DNA of 11,567 nt from an uncultured Oscillospiraceae bacterium (GTDB lineage Bacteria > Bacillota > Clostridia > Oscillospirales > Acutalibacteraceae), in contig URYP01000067.1 in NCBI GenBank assembly GCA_900552115.1, forward strand, positions 1 through 11,567, given 5' to 3'. Positions 1 to 6,932 of this stretch are shown here, piece by piece. The position numbers and the translations under genes are program-made. Positions within the stretch are counted from its first letter, which is position 1. Each line of letters starts with the position of its first letter. Below the pieces are notes generated by a model. It saw nothing but the letters and a program-made list of their open reading frames with translations, was not told the origin of the DNA and made no database searches.

Positions 1-939
1 CGCATCGAAGGCGAAGATCGAGATCGCCAAGTCGAAGATCGACGGCCTTTGATAAAAATTGCCGGCCACCTGATCGGTTTTCAATATATTGATAAAGGCT
101 TTGGGGTCGATCTGTCGCACCTGCCGCGCGATTTTTTTAACCTCGTCCCCGGCAATAACGGAATAAATCATGGAGCGGGGTTCGCCGTTATACAGGCCGG
201 TTCCCTGGAACAAGGTGGCCCCATGGTGCGTCAGATCCTTAATCTGTTCGTATATCTGCTCCGAACGGTCCGAGATGATAAACAGCGTCGTGCGTTTATA
301 GCGCGGATTCAGCATCCTCACAATCTGTGTCGAGGCAAACTGGAAAATGATCGAGTACAGCGCTTTGTCCCAGCCAAACAGCAGGCCGGCAATCCCCAAC
401 ATTACGGCGTTGCCGAAAAGCACATAGTTCCAGGCGTCGACGTTCAGGCGCTCAGATACGGCGACCGCGATAAAATCCGTGCCGCCGCTGGTGGCCCGAC
501 CCAACAGGCAGAGGCTGATGGCAAAGCCGTTGATTATACCGCCAAATACACAAATCAGCAACACGTCGTCGGTCAGCGGCATAGATGGGATAATATCGGT
601 CAGCACGCTGGTCAGCACAATCATGACGCAGGAATAGACGGTAAACCGTTTCCCGATCAGGCGAAAACTGATGACAGCCGGGACCGCATTAAGCAGAAAG
701 TTGATGACGGAAAAAGGCAGCGTGACATGGCCGTATTGCTGCACGCTGCGCTGGATAAGCAGCGTTAGGCCATTAAAGCCCCCCGGGAACAGGCCGCCCG
801 CTTCCACAAAGCTTTTGATATTGACCGCCATGATGACCGACGCCACCAGGATCAGTCCCATACGACCGGCAAAACCAAGCAGCCTGCTGCGTATGTCTTC
901 CTTACCCCACAGGGAAGACGGGCGTTTATCGGTATCCAT
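1..939 (-). CDS. YitT family (DUF2179) membrane protein, partial at left edge
   Basis: An open frame of 313 codons runs from ATG at 939 to the window edge without a stop, so the C-terminus is missing. The start has a ribosome binding site (AAGGGAG) about 7 bases upstream. Hydrophobic segments lie at about residues 27-41, 57-63, 76-96, 100-117, 127-146 and 171-189. They are followed by a soluble domain at about 215-300 with the DUF2179 look: KRTTLFIISD, then HHGATLFQGTGLYNG at 239-251, then a typical ending near VAGNFYQRP. Inside the membrane part, GRATSGGTDFIA (147-158) is the family's conserved loop. YitT proteins are usually about 280-290 residues, so this one is already long; the last residues form a short repeat (SIFDLAI, SIFAFDA). 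It is the last visible gene of a leftward operon behind a small membrane protein. The family's function is poorly defined, and a transport role is only a guess. Confidence 0.9.
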   Translation of the reverse strand, partial: MDTDKRPSSLWGKEDIRSRLLGFAGRMGLILVASVIMAVNIKSFVEAGGLFPGGFNGLTLLIQRSVQQYGHVTLPFSVINFLLNAVPAVISFRLIGKRFTVYSCVMIVLTSVLTDIIPSMPLTDDVLLICVFGGIINGFAISLCLLGRATSGGTDFIAVAVSERLNVDAWNYVLFGNAVMLGIAGLLFGWDKALYSIIFQFASTQIVRMLNPRYKRTTLFIISDRSEQIYEQIKDLTHHGATLFQGTGLYNGEPRSMIYSVIAGDEVKKIARQVRQIDPKAFINILKTDQVAGNFYQRPSIFDLAISIFAFDA

Positions 940-981
940 ACAGCGACTCCCTTCTCATCGACAAATCCGTACCGAACGGAC

Positions 982-1392
982 TCAGGCCAGTGTCTGTGTA
1001 TTCATTAAATTGATAACCAGCGCCAGCGTCAGCAAAAGAATAAAGCCGGTACAGCAGATAATAAACGCCCGCCGGGAGCGTTTTTCCGTGATTCGCTGAG
1101 CGGTAAATCCAATAAGCAGGCAGGCGATCAGAGAGGCCACCACGTTGATGATAATTCGCAAGTCCACAGCCGTCATCGGAAAAACCATGGCCAACCAACC
1201 GGCCAGTCGCCCGCTGACCACATAGGCCAGGGGCTGGATCAGCAGCGGGCCGGTCGCCACCGCATAATTATTTTTTTCCGACCGCATAAAAACAAGCATC
1301 ATTACTACCAGAACGATTACGATGCTCCAACAGGCGAACATCATCCCCGACATGGCCGTCGATGCGGCGGCGGTAAGCAGCTGTAAAGTCAT
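982..1392 (-). CDS. Small four-helix membrane protein of unknown function
   Basis: This 136-residue protein starts at ATG 1392-1390, which overlaps the stop of the upstream kinase gene (ATGA), a classic translational coupling arrangement. AGGAGA lies about 6 bases before the start. Longer versions of the frame begin inside the kinase gene and would read implausible Arg/Gly/Pro-rich residues, so the coupled ATG is preferred. Four hydrophobic segments are visible, at about residues 10-34, 45-70, 76-97 and 107-130. Short charged stretches (RSEKNN near 36, RITEKRSRR near 99) separate them, and they suggest a positive-inside topology. I recognise no family motif. It lies between a galactokinase-like enzyme and a YitT-family membrane protein, so it may work with the latter, but nothing in the sequence proves that. 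Confidence 0.82.
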   Translation of the reverse strand: MTLQLLTAAASTAMSGMMFACWSIVIVLVVMMLVFMRSEKNNYAVATGPLLIQPLAYVVSGRLAGWLAMVFPMTAVDLRIIINVVASLIACLLIGFTAQRITEKRSRRAFIICCTGFILLLTLALVINLMNTQTLA

Positions 1393-2699
1393 AATTGGTC
1401 TCCTTTCCTCTGTGTCCGCAACGGGTCCCCCGCCATGAGGCGGATACTGCCGGCCGGCCGAATTGCGAGTACGCGGCAACAGCCGGGCGTTAGGGCGGCC
1501 TCCATGGCCGCCGTCAGATCCGCTGTCCGTTCGGCCGGCACCAGCGTTTGTATGCAACCGCCGAAACCGCCTCCATGGACGCGGAAGGCGCCTTCCTCTC
1601 CCAGTATCTGCTGTGCCAGGCACAGCGCCACAGCCATTGGCTGGCTCTCGGGCTGCCCGGGCGGCGATATATTTTGCAGGTATTCAAAAGAAGAATGGCC
1701 GGACAAGCGCACCTGCTGTAAAAACATTGCTAAATTTCCCTGTTCCAAAGCGGCGGTTTCCCGTTCGACCCGCTCGTTTTCCATAAAAAAGTGGAAAGCC
1801 CGCAACACGGCTCGGTCGCCGCAGCGCCGGCGGATATCCGACAGCCGACTGAGCAAATCCCGCCGGCTGGTATCCGCGAGCCGGGTTCCGCCGAGCGCCT
1901 CGGCGACAGCCCGCATCTCATGGGGAATGGACGCATAAGCGTCGGTCAAGGACGCATGATCTCCACCGACGTCAATCATGCACAGGCGATAGCCGGTGCG
2001 TTCCCAGTCAAACGCTATCCGGCGAATCTCTGGATGCTGCGGATGGGCAAAATTTACCGCTACCACGCCGCCCGCCGCACAGGCAATCTGATCCATGAGC
2101 CCGCTGGGTTTGTCAAAATACTCGTTTTCCGCATAACCACCGGCTATGGCCAGCGTTCTATAATTCAGCATGCCCTGATTATAGGCATAATTAAACACCG
2201 CGCCGATCAAAATTTCAAACGCGGCTGATGACGACAGACCGGAGCCGATGGGGACACGGGCGTCGGTCACCGCTGCAAAGCCGCCGACGCGGGCGCCTTC
2301 GCGCTTGAGACCGGCGGCCACGCCGCGCACCAAAGCCGCCGACGTCCGCCGTTCTTCCGGGCGGGCTTCCAGCCGGTCCAGACACAGGGTCACCGCCGGC
2401 TGGCCGGATGAATGGATGGCCACCTCCCCGTTTGGGCGGCGGCCGGCTACAGCCAGAATATCCGCATCCACACTGGCGGCCAGCACCCGGCCGCCGTTGT
2501 GGTCGGTATGGTTGCCCCCCAATTCGGTACGCCCCGGCGCGGAGACGACCAGCAGGTCGTCCTCTTCACCGAACGCACATTGATACTGTGTGAACAGACT
2601 TAACAGCCTTTCCCTCGCGTCCTTAAGCGCCTCATGTCCGTATAGGTTCAGCAGGGCCGTGTCGTAACAGCCCGCATGCAAATCCTCTATAGCCTGCAT
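1389..2699 (-). CDS. Galactokinase-family (GHMP) sugar kinase
   Basis: A 436-residue cytoplasmic kinase expected to phosphorylate a hexose at C1 with ATP. ATG 2699 follows a perfect AGGAGG with a 6-base spacer. Three GHMP motifs appear in order: the sugar-binding signature GRTELGGNHTDHN at 56-68, the ATP loop VPIGSGLSSSAA at 149-160, and GGGFGG at 376-381. The catalytic Asp is D203 in GLMDQIACAAGG, and the Tyr that packs near the sugar may be Y255. The length is a little above the usual 380-400, through an N-terminal extension of about 45 residues. In well-studied galactokinases the signature reads GEHTDY, and its Glu contacts the galactose C6 hydroxyl. Here that residue is Asn63, and Tyr is His67. 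The substrate may therefore not be plain galactose. The gene follows an AraC regulator by 18 bases and has no galT or galE nearby. Confidence 0.9.
   Translation of the reverse strand: MQAIEDLHAGCYDTALLNLYGHEALKDARERLLSLFTQYQCAFGEEDDLLVVSAPGRTELGGNHTDHNGGRVLAASVDADILAVAGRRPNGEVAIHSSGQPAVTLCLDRLEARPEERRTSAALVRGVAAGLKREGARVGGFAAVTDARVPIGSGLSSSAAFEILIGAVFNYAYNQGMLNYRTLAIAGGYAENEYFDKPSGLMDQIACAAGGVVAVNFAHPQHPEIRRIAFDWERTGYRLCMIDVGGDHASLTDAYASIPHEMRAVAEALGGTRLADTSRRDLLSRLSDIRRRCGDRAVLRAFHFFMENERVERETAALEQGNLAMFLQQVRLSGHSSFEYLQNISPPGQPESQPMAVALCLAQQILGEEGAFRVHGGGFGGCIQTLVPAERTADLTAAMEAALTPGCCRVLAIRPAGSIRLMAGDPLRTQRKGDQL
2490..2534 (-). other. Variant GHMP sugar-binding signature of the kinase (residues 56-70)
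   Basis: This stretch encodes GRTELGGNHTDHNGG. Asn replaces the Glu of the canonical GEHTDY signature, while the following His and Asp are kept. In galactokinase structures the Glu is described as hydrogen-bonding the sugar C6 hydroxyl. The change is seen directly; its effect on specificity is inference. Confidence 0.7.
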
Positions 2700-2717
2700 A
2701 GCCGTCCTCCTTTTGGT

Positions 2718-3527
2718 TTATTCCGCCTGGCTGGGCGATCTGCCAACAATGCGGCGGTAGGCCCGGTAAAAAGAAGAATAGTCGCCGAAGCCGCAGCGTG
2801 CCGCCGTGTCCTCGGCCCCCTCCCCCTCCTGAAGATACTGCCGGGCGAGCTGGATGCGTTTACGGGTAATGTATTCCATAGGCGCCATGCCCATGGCCGC
2901 TTTAAATACCCGGCTGATATGCGGCTTGGTCATGAATACCTGTTCACTGAGGATGTCCAGGCTCAGCGGCCCTGTCAGATGTTCATGGATATACTGGAGC
3001 ATTTGCTCCACCAGCGGCGGCATATGCTCGCCGCCGATAAACCGGATGCGGTCGTCCGCGAATACCGCCACATAGGTAAGAAGCTCGCCCAGCAAAAACA
3101 GGCTGAGTGTCCGCCGGGACTCTTCCGGCAGGCGGACCGCCGTATCCAGGCGGTAAAACAGGTCGGTGAACAGCTCCCGGTCGGGCCGCAGGAGATTATA
3201 GGTGCCCGCCTGCCGGTCGCTGAAAGGGACCAGCAGCTTGGGATACTCCTTCATGAGCGTACCGTTAAAATGCAGGCAGTAGCGTTCGTATCCGCCGGGA
3301 GCCGTGGGAATAAACCGATGGTGTTCCCCCGACCGCAAAAGGAGCAGATCGCCCGGAGCCAGCTTATACAGGGTGTTTTCCACTAGAAAATTGCCGTCGC
3401 CGGCCACAAAAAAATAAAGTTCGTGCATCTCATGGCAGTGACGGGCAAAATTATGCTCCTGCGGATTGTTCTCATAGGAATGATGATAGGAAAACCCTTC
3501 ATATGTAAGATTCTGCGAACTTTTCAT
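2718..3527 (-). CDS. AraC-family transcriptional regulator with N-terminal cupin
   Basis: A 269-residue DNA-binding regulator. The N-terminal cupin (about 20-95) shows HCHEMHELYFFVAGDG, a sugar-sensing or dimerising domain with His residues that could bind metal or ligand. It continues through PGDLLLLRSGEHHRF. The C-terminal AraC domain (about 170-267) has two helix-turn-helix units: the first around LDILSEQVFMTKPHISRVFK (190-209), the second around DTAARCGFGDYSSFYRAYRR ending at 259, with the usual GRSP close. The second of two adjacent ATGs (3527) is chosen because AGGAGG lies 6 bases upstream; the first ATG (3530) would leave only 3. The frame stays open upstream to 3683, but without a ribosome binding site. 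It is divergent from the uronate isomerase operon and first in the kinase operon, so it probably controls both in response to a sugar. This is inference from position. Confidence 0.93.
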   Translation of the reverse strand: MKSSQNLTYEGFSYHHSYENNPQEHNFARHCHEMHELYFFVAGDGNFLVENTLYKLAPGDLLLLRSGEHHRFIPTAPGGYERYCLHFNGTLMKEYPKLLVPFSDRQAGTYNLLRPDRELFTDLFYRLDTAVRLPEESRRTLSLFLLGELLTYVAVFADDRIRFIGGEHMPPLVEQMLQYIHEHLTGPLSLDILSEQVFMTKPHISRVFKAAMGMAPMEYITRKRIQLARQYLQEGEGAEDTAARCGFGDYSSFYRAYRRIVGRSPSQAE

Positions 3528-3680
3528 CATTCCCCTCCTATAAGAATACAGATCATTTGAACCGTCCGAAAAAATGACGTTGCCGGCCTCCGACGGCAGG
3601 CGCCGCACATCGAAGCGCGCCGGCGCTGCGGGGAATGGTTGGCGCAGCGTGTATTTGCGTCGCTCGACAGGCATTCTTCC

Positions 3681-3710
3681 CATAACTCAAAGCTACGCCT
3701 TGAGGCTATG
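3681..3710. repeat. Inverted repeat near the regulator transcript start, possible operator
   Basis: CATAACTCAA at 3681-3690 is mirrored by TTGAGGCTATG at 3700-3710, with a 9-base spacer and one inserted base in the right arm. It lies just downstream of the inferred -10 of the leftward promoter. It could be an operator for autoregulation or a 5' leader hairpin; the sequence cannot tell which. Confidence 0.35.
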
Positions 3711-3713
3711 GGT

Positions 3714-3742
3714 ATAGTAGCATGGAATATCAATATTTGCAA
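3714..3742 (-). promoter_or_regulatory. Candidate sigma-A promoter of the regulator-kinase operon
   Basis: On the minus strand TTGCAA (3742-3737) and TACTAT (3719-3714) are separated by exactly 17 bases. A TG one base before the -10 (TGCTACTAT) makes it an extended -10 promoter. Each hexamer matches consensus at four of six positions. Transcription would begin near 3707, giving a leader of about 180 bases before the ATG at 3527. Confidence 0.5.
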
Positions 3743-3763
3743 GGTATCGATCAACAAGTGCAA

Positions 3764-3792
3764 TAGAAAAATACAGGCGGGTGTGCTATTCT
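3764..3792 (+). promoter_or_regulatory. Candidate sigma-A promoter of the uxaC operon
   Basis: TAGAAA (3764-3769), a 17-base spacer and TATTCT (3787-3792), with a TG extension (TGCTATTCT). Each hexamer matches consensus at four of six positions. The start would be near 3799, about 60 bases before uxaC. Its -35 is about 22 bases from the -35 of the leftward promoter, a back-to-back layout that suits a shared regulator. Confidence 0.45.
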
Positions 3793-3801
3793 TAGGATGA
3801 T

Positions 3802-3816
3802 TTTGCAGCGGATTCA
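3802..3816 (+). promoter_or_regulatory. cre-like catabolite repression site
   Basis: TTTGCAGCGGATTCA fits the Gram-positive CcpA box WTGNNARCGNWWWCA at 11 of 12 defined positions; the mismatch is T for G at position 3. It lies just after the inferred uxaC start site, where CcpA binding would block the polymerase. It overlaps the left arm of the leader hairpin, so the match could be partly coincidental. Confidence 0.35.
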
Positions 3817-3839
3817 TCGCTTTGCGATTCATCCGCTGC
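3805..3839 (+). repeat. Leader hairpin upstream of uxaC
   Basis: GCAGCGGAT (3805-3813) pairs with ATCCGCTGC (3831-3839), a perfect 9-base stem. After two mismatches an inner stem (ATCGC with GCGAT) closes a three-base TTT loop. GATTCATC also occurs twice as a direct repeat, at 3811-3818 and 3827-3834. No T-run follows, so it is not a simple terminator. It may be an operator, a transcript-stabilising structure, or part of a regulated leader. Confidence 0.55.
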
Positions 3840-3858
3840 CTGAAAAGGAGAGGAAAAC

Positions 3859-5256
3859 ATGAACCGGTTTTATGACGACGGCCTGTTGCTGCATGGCGAT
3901 ACGGCCCAAAAACTATATCAGGAGTGTGCCGCGGGCAAGCCTATTATCGATTATCACTGTCATTTGAATCCACAGGAAATCTATGATAACAAGCCCTTTT
4001 CCAACTTGGGCGAGATGTGGCTGGCGGGCGACCATTATAAATGGCGCGCCATGCGCCAAAATGGCATCGACGAACGGCTGATTACCGGTGAAACCGGGTA
4101 TAAGGAAAAATATCTGGCGTGGAGCGGGGCGGTTCCGTATATGATCGGCAGCCCTCTCTATCACTGGACGCAGATGGAGCTGGCTCAGATTTTTGACATC
4201 CGCCGCCCCCTCACCCCGGATTCAGCGGAGGACATTTGGGACGAAACCTCCCGGCGGATGGCGGACGGCTCGTTGACGCCCCGCAGCCTGATCGCCCGGT
4301 TCGATGTGCAGGTAATCTGCACCACCGATGATCCCTGCGACGATCTTGGATACCACAAGCGGCTGGCCGGAGAACCCGACCTGCACGCGAAAGTCCTCCC
4401 CACCTTCCGCCCGGATAAGCTGTATACCGGCCTGGGAACGCCGGATTTCCCAGCCTACGTAAAACGGCTGGGAGAAGCCGCTTCCGTGCCGGTTAAAACT
4501 TTTGACGATTTTCTGGCCGCTGTGGAAAACCGGCTGGATTATTTTGTATCCTGCGGGTGTGTGGTCTCCGATCATAGTATTGGCCATGTGCCGACCCGGC
4601 GGGGCTCCAAAACCGACGCGGCACACGTCTTTGACGCCGCCATGGCCGGGCAGCCCCTATCGGAAGCGGAGCTGGAACCCTATCTCGATTATCTGCTGCG
4701 CGTACTGGCCGGGTTCTATCGCGCCCGCCATATGGTGATGCAGCTGCATATGTCCCCTATCCGTAACGCCAGCCGCGTAATGTTTGAAAAACTGGGCCCC
4801 GATCATGGCTTCGATACGGTAGGCAGCATCGTGTCCCCGGAGGATCTCTGCCGGCTGCTGGGCGATATCGAAATGGAAACCGGCCTGCCCAAGATGGTGC
4901 TGTATTCCCTCAATGCGGCCTCCAATGAATCGATTATTACCGCGCTGGGAAGCTTTGCAGGCGAGGTGCCAGGCAAATTGCAGCTCGGCTCCGCCTGGTG
5001 GTTTGCCGACCATGTGGACGGCATTGAGCGGCAGCTCCGGCTCACGGCGGCCAACGGCGCGCTGGGACGGTTTATCGGCATGCTGACCGATTCCCGCAGC
5101 TTTACGTCCTATGTCCGGTTCGATTATTTCCGCCGCATTCTCTGCAATATCATCGGCCAGTGGGTGGACGGCGGCGAATATCCGGACGATAAGTACCTGC
5201 GCCAGTTGACAAAGGGCATTTGTTATCAGAATTCCCGGGAGTTCTTTGGATTTTAA
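3859..5256 (+). CDS. uxaC: Uronate isomerase (EC 5.3.1.12)
   Basis: This 465-residue cytoplasmic enzyme of the amidohydrolase superfamily converts D-glucuronate to D-fructuronate and D-galacturonate to D-tagaturonate, the first step of hexuronate breakdown. The length is normal for the family. Conserved blocks run in order: DYHCHL (31-36, metal-binding His), TTDDP (155-159), QLHMSPIRN (295-303), YSLNAASNE (349-357), GSAWWFADHVDG (377-388) and GMLTDSRSFTSYVRFDYFRR (407-426). The ATG at 3859 follows AGGAG with an 8-base spacer. It is first in a four-gene operon, divergent from an AraC regulator. Its presence is the best evidence that the locus handles hexuronates. No reductase, dehydratase or kinase for the next classical steps is in the window. 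Confidence 0.97.
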   Translation: MNRFYDDGLLLHGDTAQKLYQECAAGKPIIDYHCHLNPQEIYDNKPFSNLGEMWLAGDHYKWRAMRQNGIDERLITGETGYKEKYLAWSGAVPYMIGSPLYHWTQMELAQIFDIRRPLTPDSAEDIWDETSRRMADGSLTPRSLIARFDVQVICTTDDPCDDLGYHKRLAGEPDLHAKVLPTFRPDKLYTGLGTPDFPAYVKRLGEAASVPVKTFDDFLAAVENRLDYFVSCGCVVSDHSIGHVPTRRGSKTDAAHVFDAAMAGQPLSEAELEPYLDYLLRVLAGFYRARHMVMQLHMSPIRNASRVMFEKLGPDHGFDTVGSIVSPEDLCRLLGDIEMETGLPKMVLYSLNAASNESIITALGSFAGEVPGKLQLGSAWWFADHVDGIERQLRLTAANGALGRFIGMLTDSRSFTSYVRFDYFRRILCNIIGQWVDGGEYPDDKYLRQLTKGICYQNSREFFGF

Positions 5257-5279
5257 ATACCATACAGGAGGTCTGCATT

Positions 5280-6041
5280 ATGATTGTCGGAGCACAACTC
5301 TACACCCTGCGGGATCATATTGAAACCGAAGAAGGGGTGCTGTCCACCTTTGCCCGCCTGAAAGATATGGGCTTCACCCACATTCAGGTATCGGGTATGA
5401 AAGCCCCGCTCAGCCCCGCCCGCCTGCGGGAAATCGCCGACGACAACGGCCTGTCGATCGTGCTGACCCACACCGATCCGAACCGTATCCGCAGCCACAC
5501 GCTGGACGTTATCCGGGATCATGAAATCATGGGCTGCACCCATGTGGGCATCGGCTGCCGCCCCGGCGACTATAAGGAAACGGCGGAGGATTACCGGCGG
5601 ATGATTGCGGACTTTACCCCCGCGGCCAAGCTGCTGAAAGAACACGGCATGAAGCTGCATTACCACAACCACTCGTTTGAATTCGAGAAAATGGACGGCG
5701 GCAAAACCGGCTTTGACATCCTTACCACCGAGACCGACCCGGACCTGTGGGAATTTACCGTTGACACCTACTGGGTGCAGGTGGGCGGCCGCAATCCGGC
5801 CGCCGTGATCGAAAGCCTGCCTGGTCGGGTAAGCGCGGTGCATATCAAGGATATGGCCATTGTCGGCGGCGGACAGCGTATGGCCGCCGTAGGCGAAGGC
5901 AACCTGGATTTTGCCGCCATCATGGACGCCTGCAAAAAAGCGGGAACCGAATGGGCTTTAATTGAACAGGATGATTGCTACGGCGAGGATCCCTTTGACA
6001 AAATGGGAATCAGCCTGCGCAACGCCTCAACTTACCTATAA
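5280..6041 (+). CDS. Sugar phosphate isomerase/epimerase family TIM-barrel protein (IolE-like)
   Basis: A 253-residue protein of the xylose-isomerase-like TIM barrel superfamily (COG1082, AP_endonuc_2 fold). It starts MIVGAQLYTLRDH, a hallmark of the family. The likely metal ligands are the acidic residue in HYHNHSFEFE (Glu134 or Glu136), D162 in VDTYW, H188 in HIKDM, and E229 in ALIEQDD. ATG 5280 is preceded by a perfect AGGAGG with an 8-base spacer; the open frame extends upstream into the uxaC end without a ribosome binding site. It lies 23 bases after uxaC, so it is cotranscribed. Members isomerise, epimerise, dehydrate or beta-eliminate keto-sugars and inositols, so the exact reaction cannot be read from the sequence. 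A role on a keto-sugar made by the downstream dehydrogenase is plausible. Confidence 0.9.
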   Translation: MIVGAQLYTLRDHIETEEGVLSTFARLKDMGFTHIQVSGMKAPLSPARLREIADDNGLSIVLTHTDPNRIRSHTLDVIRDHEIMGCTHVGIGCRPGDYKETAEDYRRMIADFTPAAKLLKEHGMKLHYHNHSFEFEKMDGGKTGFDILTTETDPDLWEFTVDTYWVQVGGRNPAAVIESLPGRVSAVHIKDMAIVGGGQRMAAVGEGNLDFAAIMDACKKAGTEWALIEQDDCYGEDPFDKMGISLRNASTYL

Positions 6042-6053
6042 CGGGGTGTCATG

Positions 6054-6902
6054 ATGGCTGATTATATTCTGTCCGCCTTCGCGGACGAAGCGGCCCCGGA
6101 TTTGAAGGGGCAGATGGATGCCTGCGAGCGCAACGGCATCCGGCATATAGAAATGCGGTTTATCGATACCAAGTCCATCGCCGACCATACGGTACAGGAA
6201 TGCCGCGAGATCCGGAGGCAACTGGACGACCGGGGGTTTGAGCTGTCCGCTATGGGGTCGCCCTATGGCAAAATCAGTATAAAAGACGACTTTGCCGCCC
6301 ATCTGGAAACATTCAAACGGGGATTGGACCTGTGCCATGCCCTGCGGACATCCCGTATCCGCATGTTCAGCTTTTACATGCCGGAGGGCGAGAATCCGTC
6401 GGATCATCGCTCCCAGGTGATGGAGCAGCTGGCGATTCTGGCGGAGGAAGCCCGGAAAGAAGGGCTTACCTGCTGCCACGAAAACGAAAAAGGCATATAT
6501 GGCGACACGGCGGAGCGTTGTGCTGACATCGCCCGCACCCTGGGCGGGGCTTTATCCTTTGTTTTTGATCCGGCCAACTTTGTCCAGTGCGGTCAGCCGG
6601 TAAAAGAGGCTTACGATACGCTGGAGCCCCATGTGCTGTATCTGCATGTGAAAGACGCCCGGCATTCGGACGGCGTCGTCCTGCCCGCCGGCGAGGGGGA
6701 CGGCGATCTCCCTTATGTACTTGACCGGTTTTTGCAGAAACCGGGCGAGCACATTCTGACACTGGAGCCCCACCTGATGGCTTTCCCGGGGTTTGCAAAT
6801 TTGGAGCGGCCGGAAGAGATGGCGGAGAAAAAAGCCGGCGGATTTGCCGAGACCAACGCCGCGTTCGATCAAGCCTGCCGGGCGCTGCAACAGCTACTGT
6901 AG
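6054..6902 (+). CDS. Second sugar isomerase/epimerase family TIM-barrel protein
   Basis: A 282-residue protein of the same broad superfamily as its neighbour, but clearly divergent from it, so not a recent duplicate. It opens ADYILSAFADEA. The expected metal-binding positions are E143 (CHENEKG), D172 (FVFDPANF), H198 (YLHVKDA) and E238 (LTLEPHL). Two ATGs stand side by side, at 6051 and 6054; the only Shine-Dalgarno-like sequence (GGGGTG) is 5 bases from the second and 2 from the first, so 6054 is preferred. It starts about 12 bases after the previous stop, so translation is probably linked. The FDPANF motif is common in family members annotated as isomerases acting on keto-acids or keto-sugars. 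The substrate is unknown. Confidence 0.88.
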   Translation: MADYILSAFADEAAPDLKGQMDACERNGIRHIEMRFIDTKSIADHTVQECREIRRQLDDRGFELSAMGSPYGKISIKDDFAAHLETFKRGLDLCHALRTSRIRMFSFYMPEGENPSDHRSQVMEQLAILAEEARKEGLTCCHENEKGIYGDTAERCADIARTLGGALSFVFDPANFVQCGQPVKEAYDTLEPHVLYLHVKDARHSDGVVLPAGEGDGDLPYVLDRFLQKPGEHILTLEPHLMAFPGFANLERPEEMAEKKAGGFAETNAAFDQACRALQQLL

Positions 6903-6932
6903 AAGCCCTTATCATCAATAAAAGGAAGAAGG

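Noticed and set aside
49..768. Long plus-strand open frame of 239 residues
   Set aside because: It lies wholly opposite the YitT-family gene, reads Gln/His/Arg-rich protein without family motifs and has no ribosome binding site. The minus frame gives a recognisable membrane protein.
966..980. Short inverted repeat TCCGT/ACGGA between the small membrane protein and the YitT gene
   Set aside because: A five-base stem with only three T residues after it is too weak to call a terminator, and the gap is only 42 bases.
2676..3386. Plus-strand open frame of 236 residues across the kinase start and the regulator
   Set aside because: It runs antisense to the AraC domain, whose helix-turn-helix and cupin motifs are clear. 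No motif is seen in the plus frame.
3805..3839. Leader hairpin considered as a transcription terminator or attenuator
   Set aside because: No T-run follows the stem and no competing stem or leader peptide is evident, so it was kept only as a hairpin or operator candidate.
5253..5843. Minus-strand open frame of 196 residues opposite the first isomerase
   Set aside because: A mirror of a well-supported gene, with no ribosome binding site and no family resemblance.
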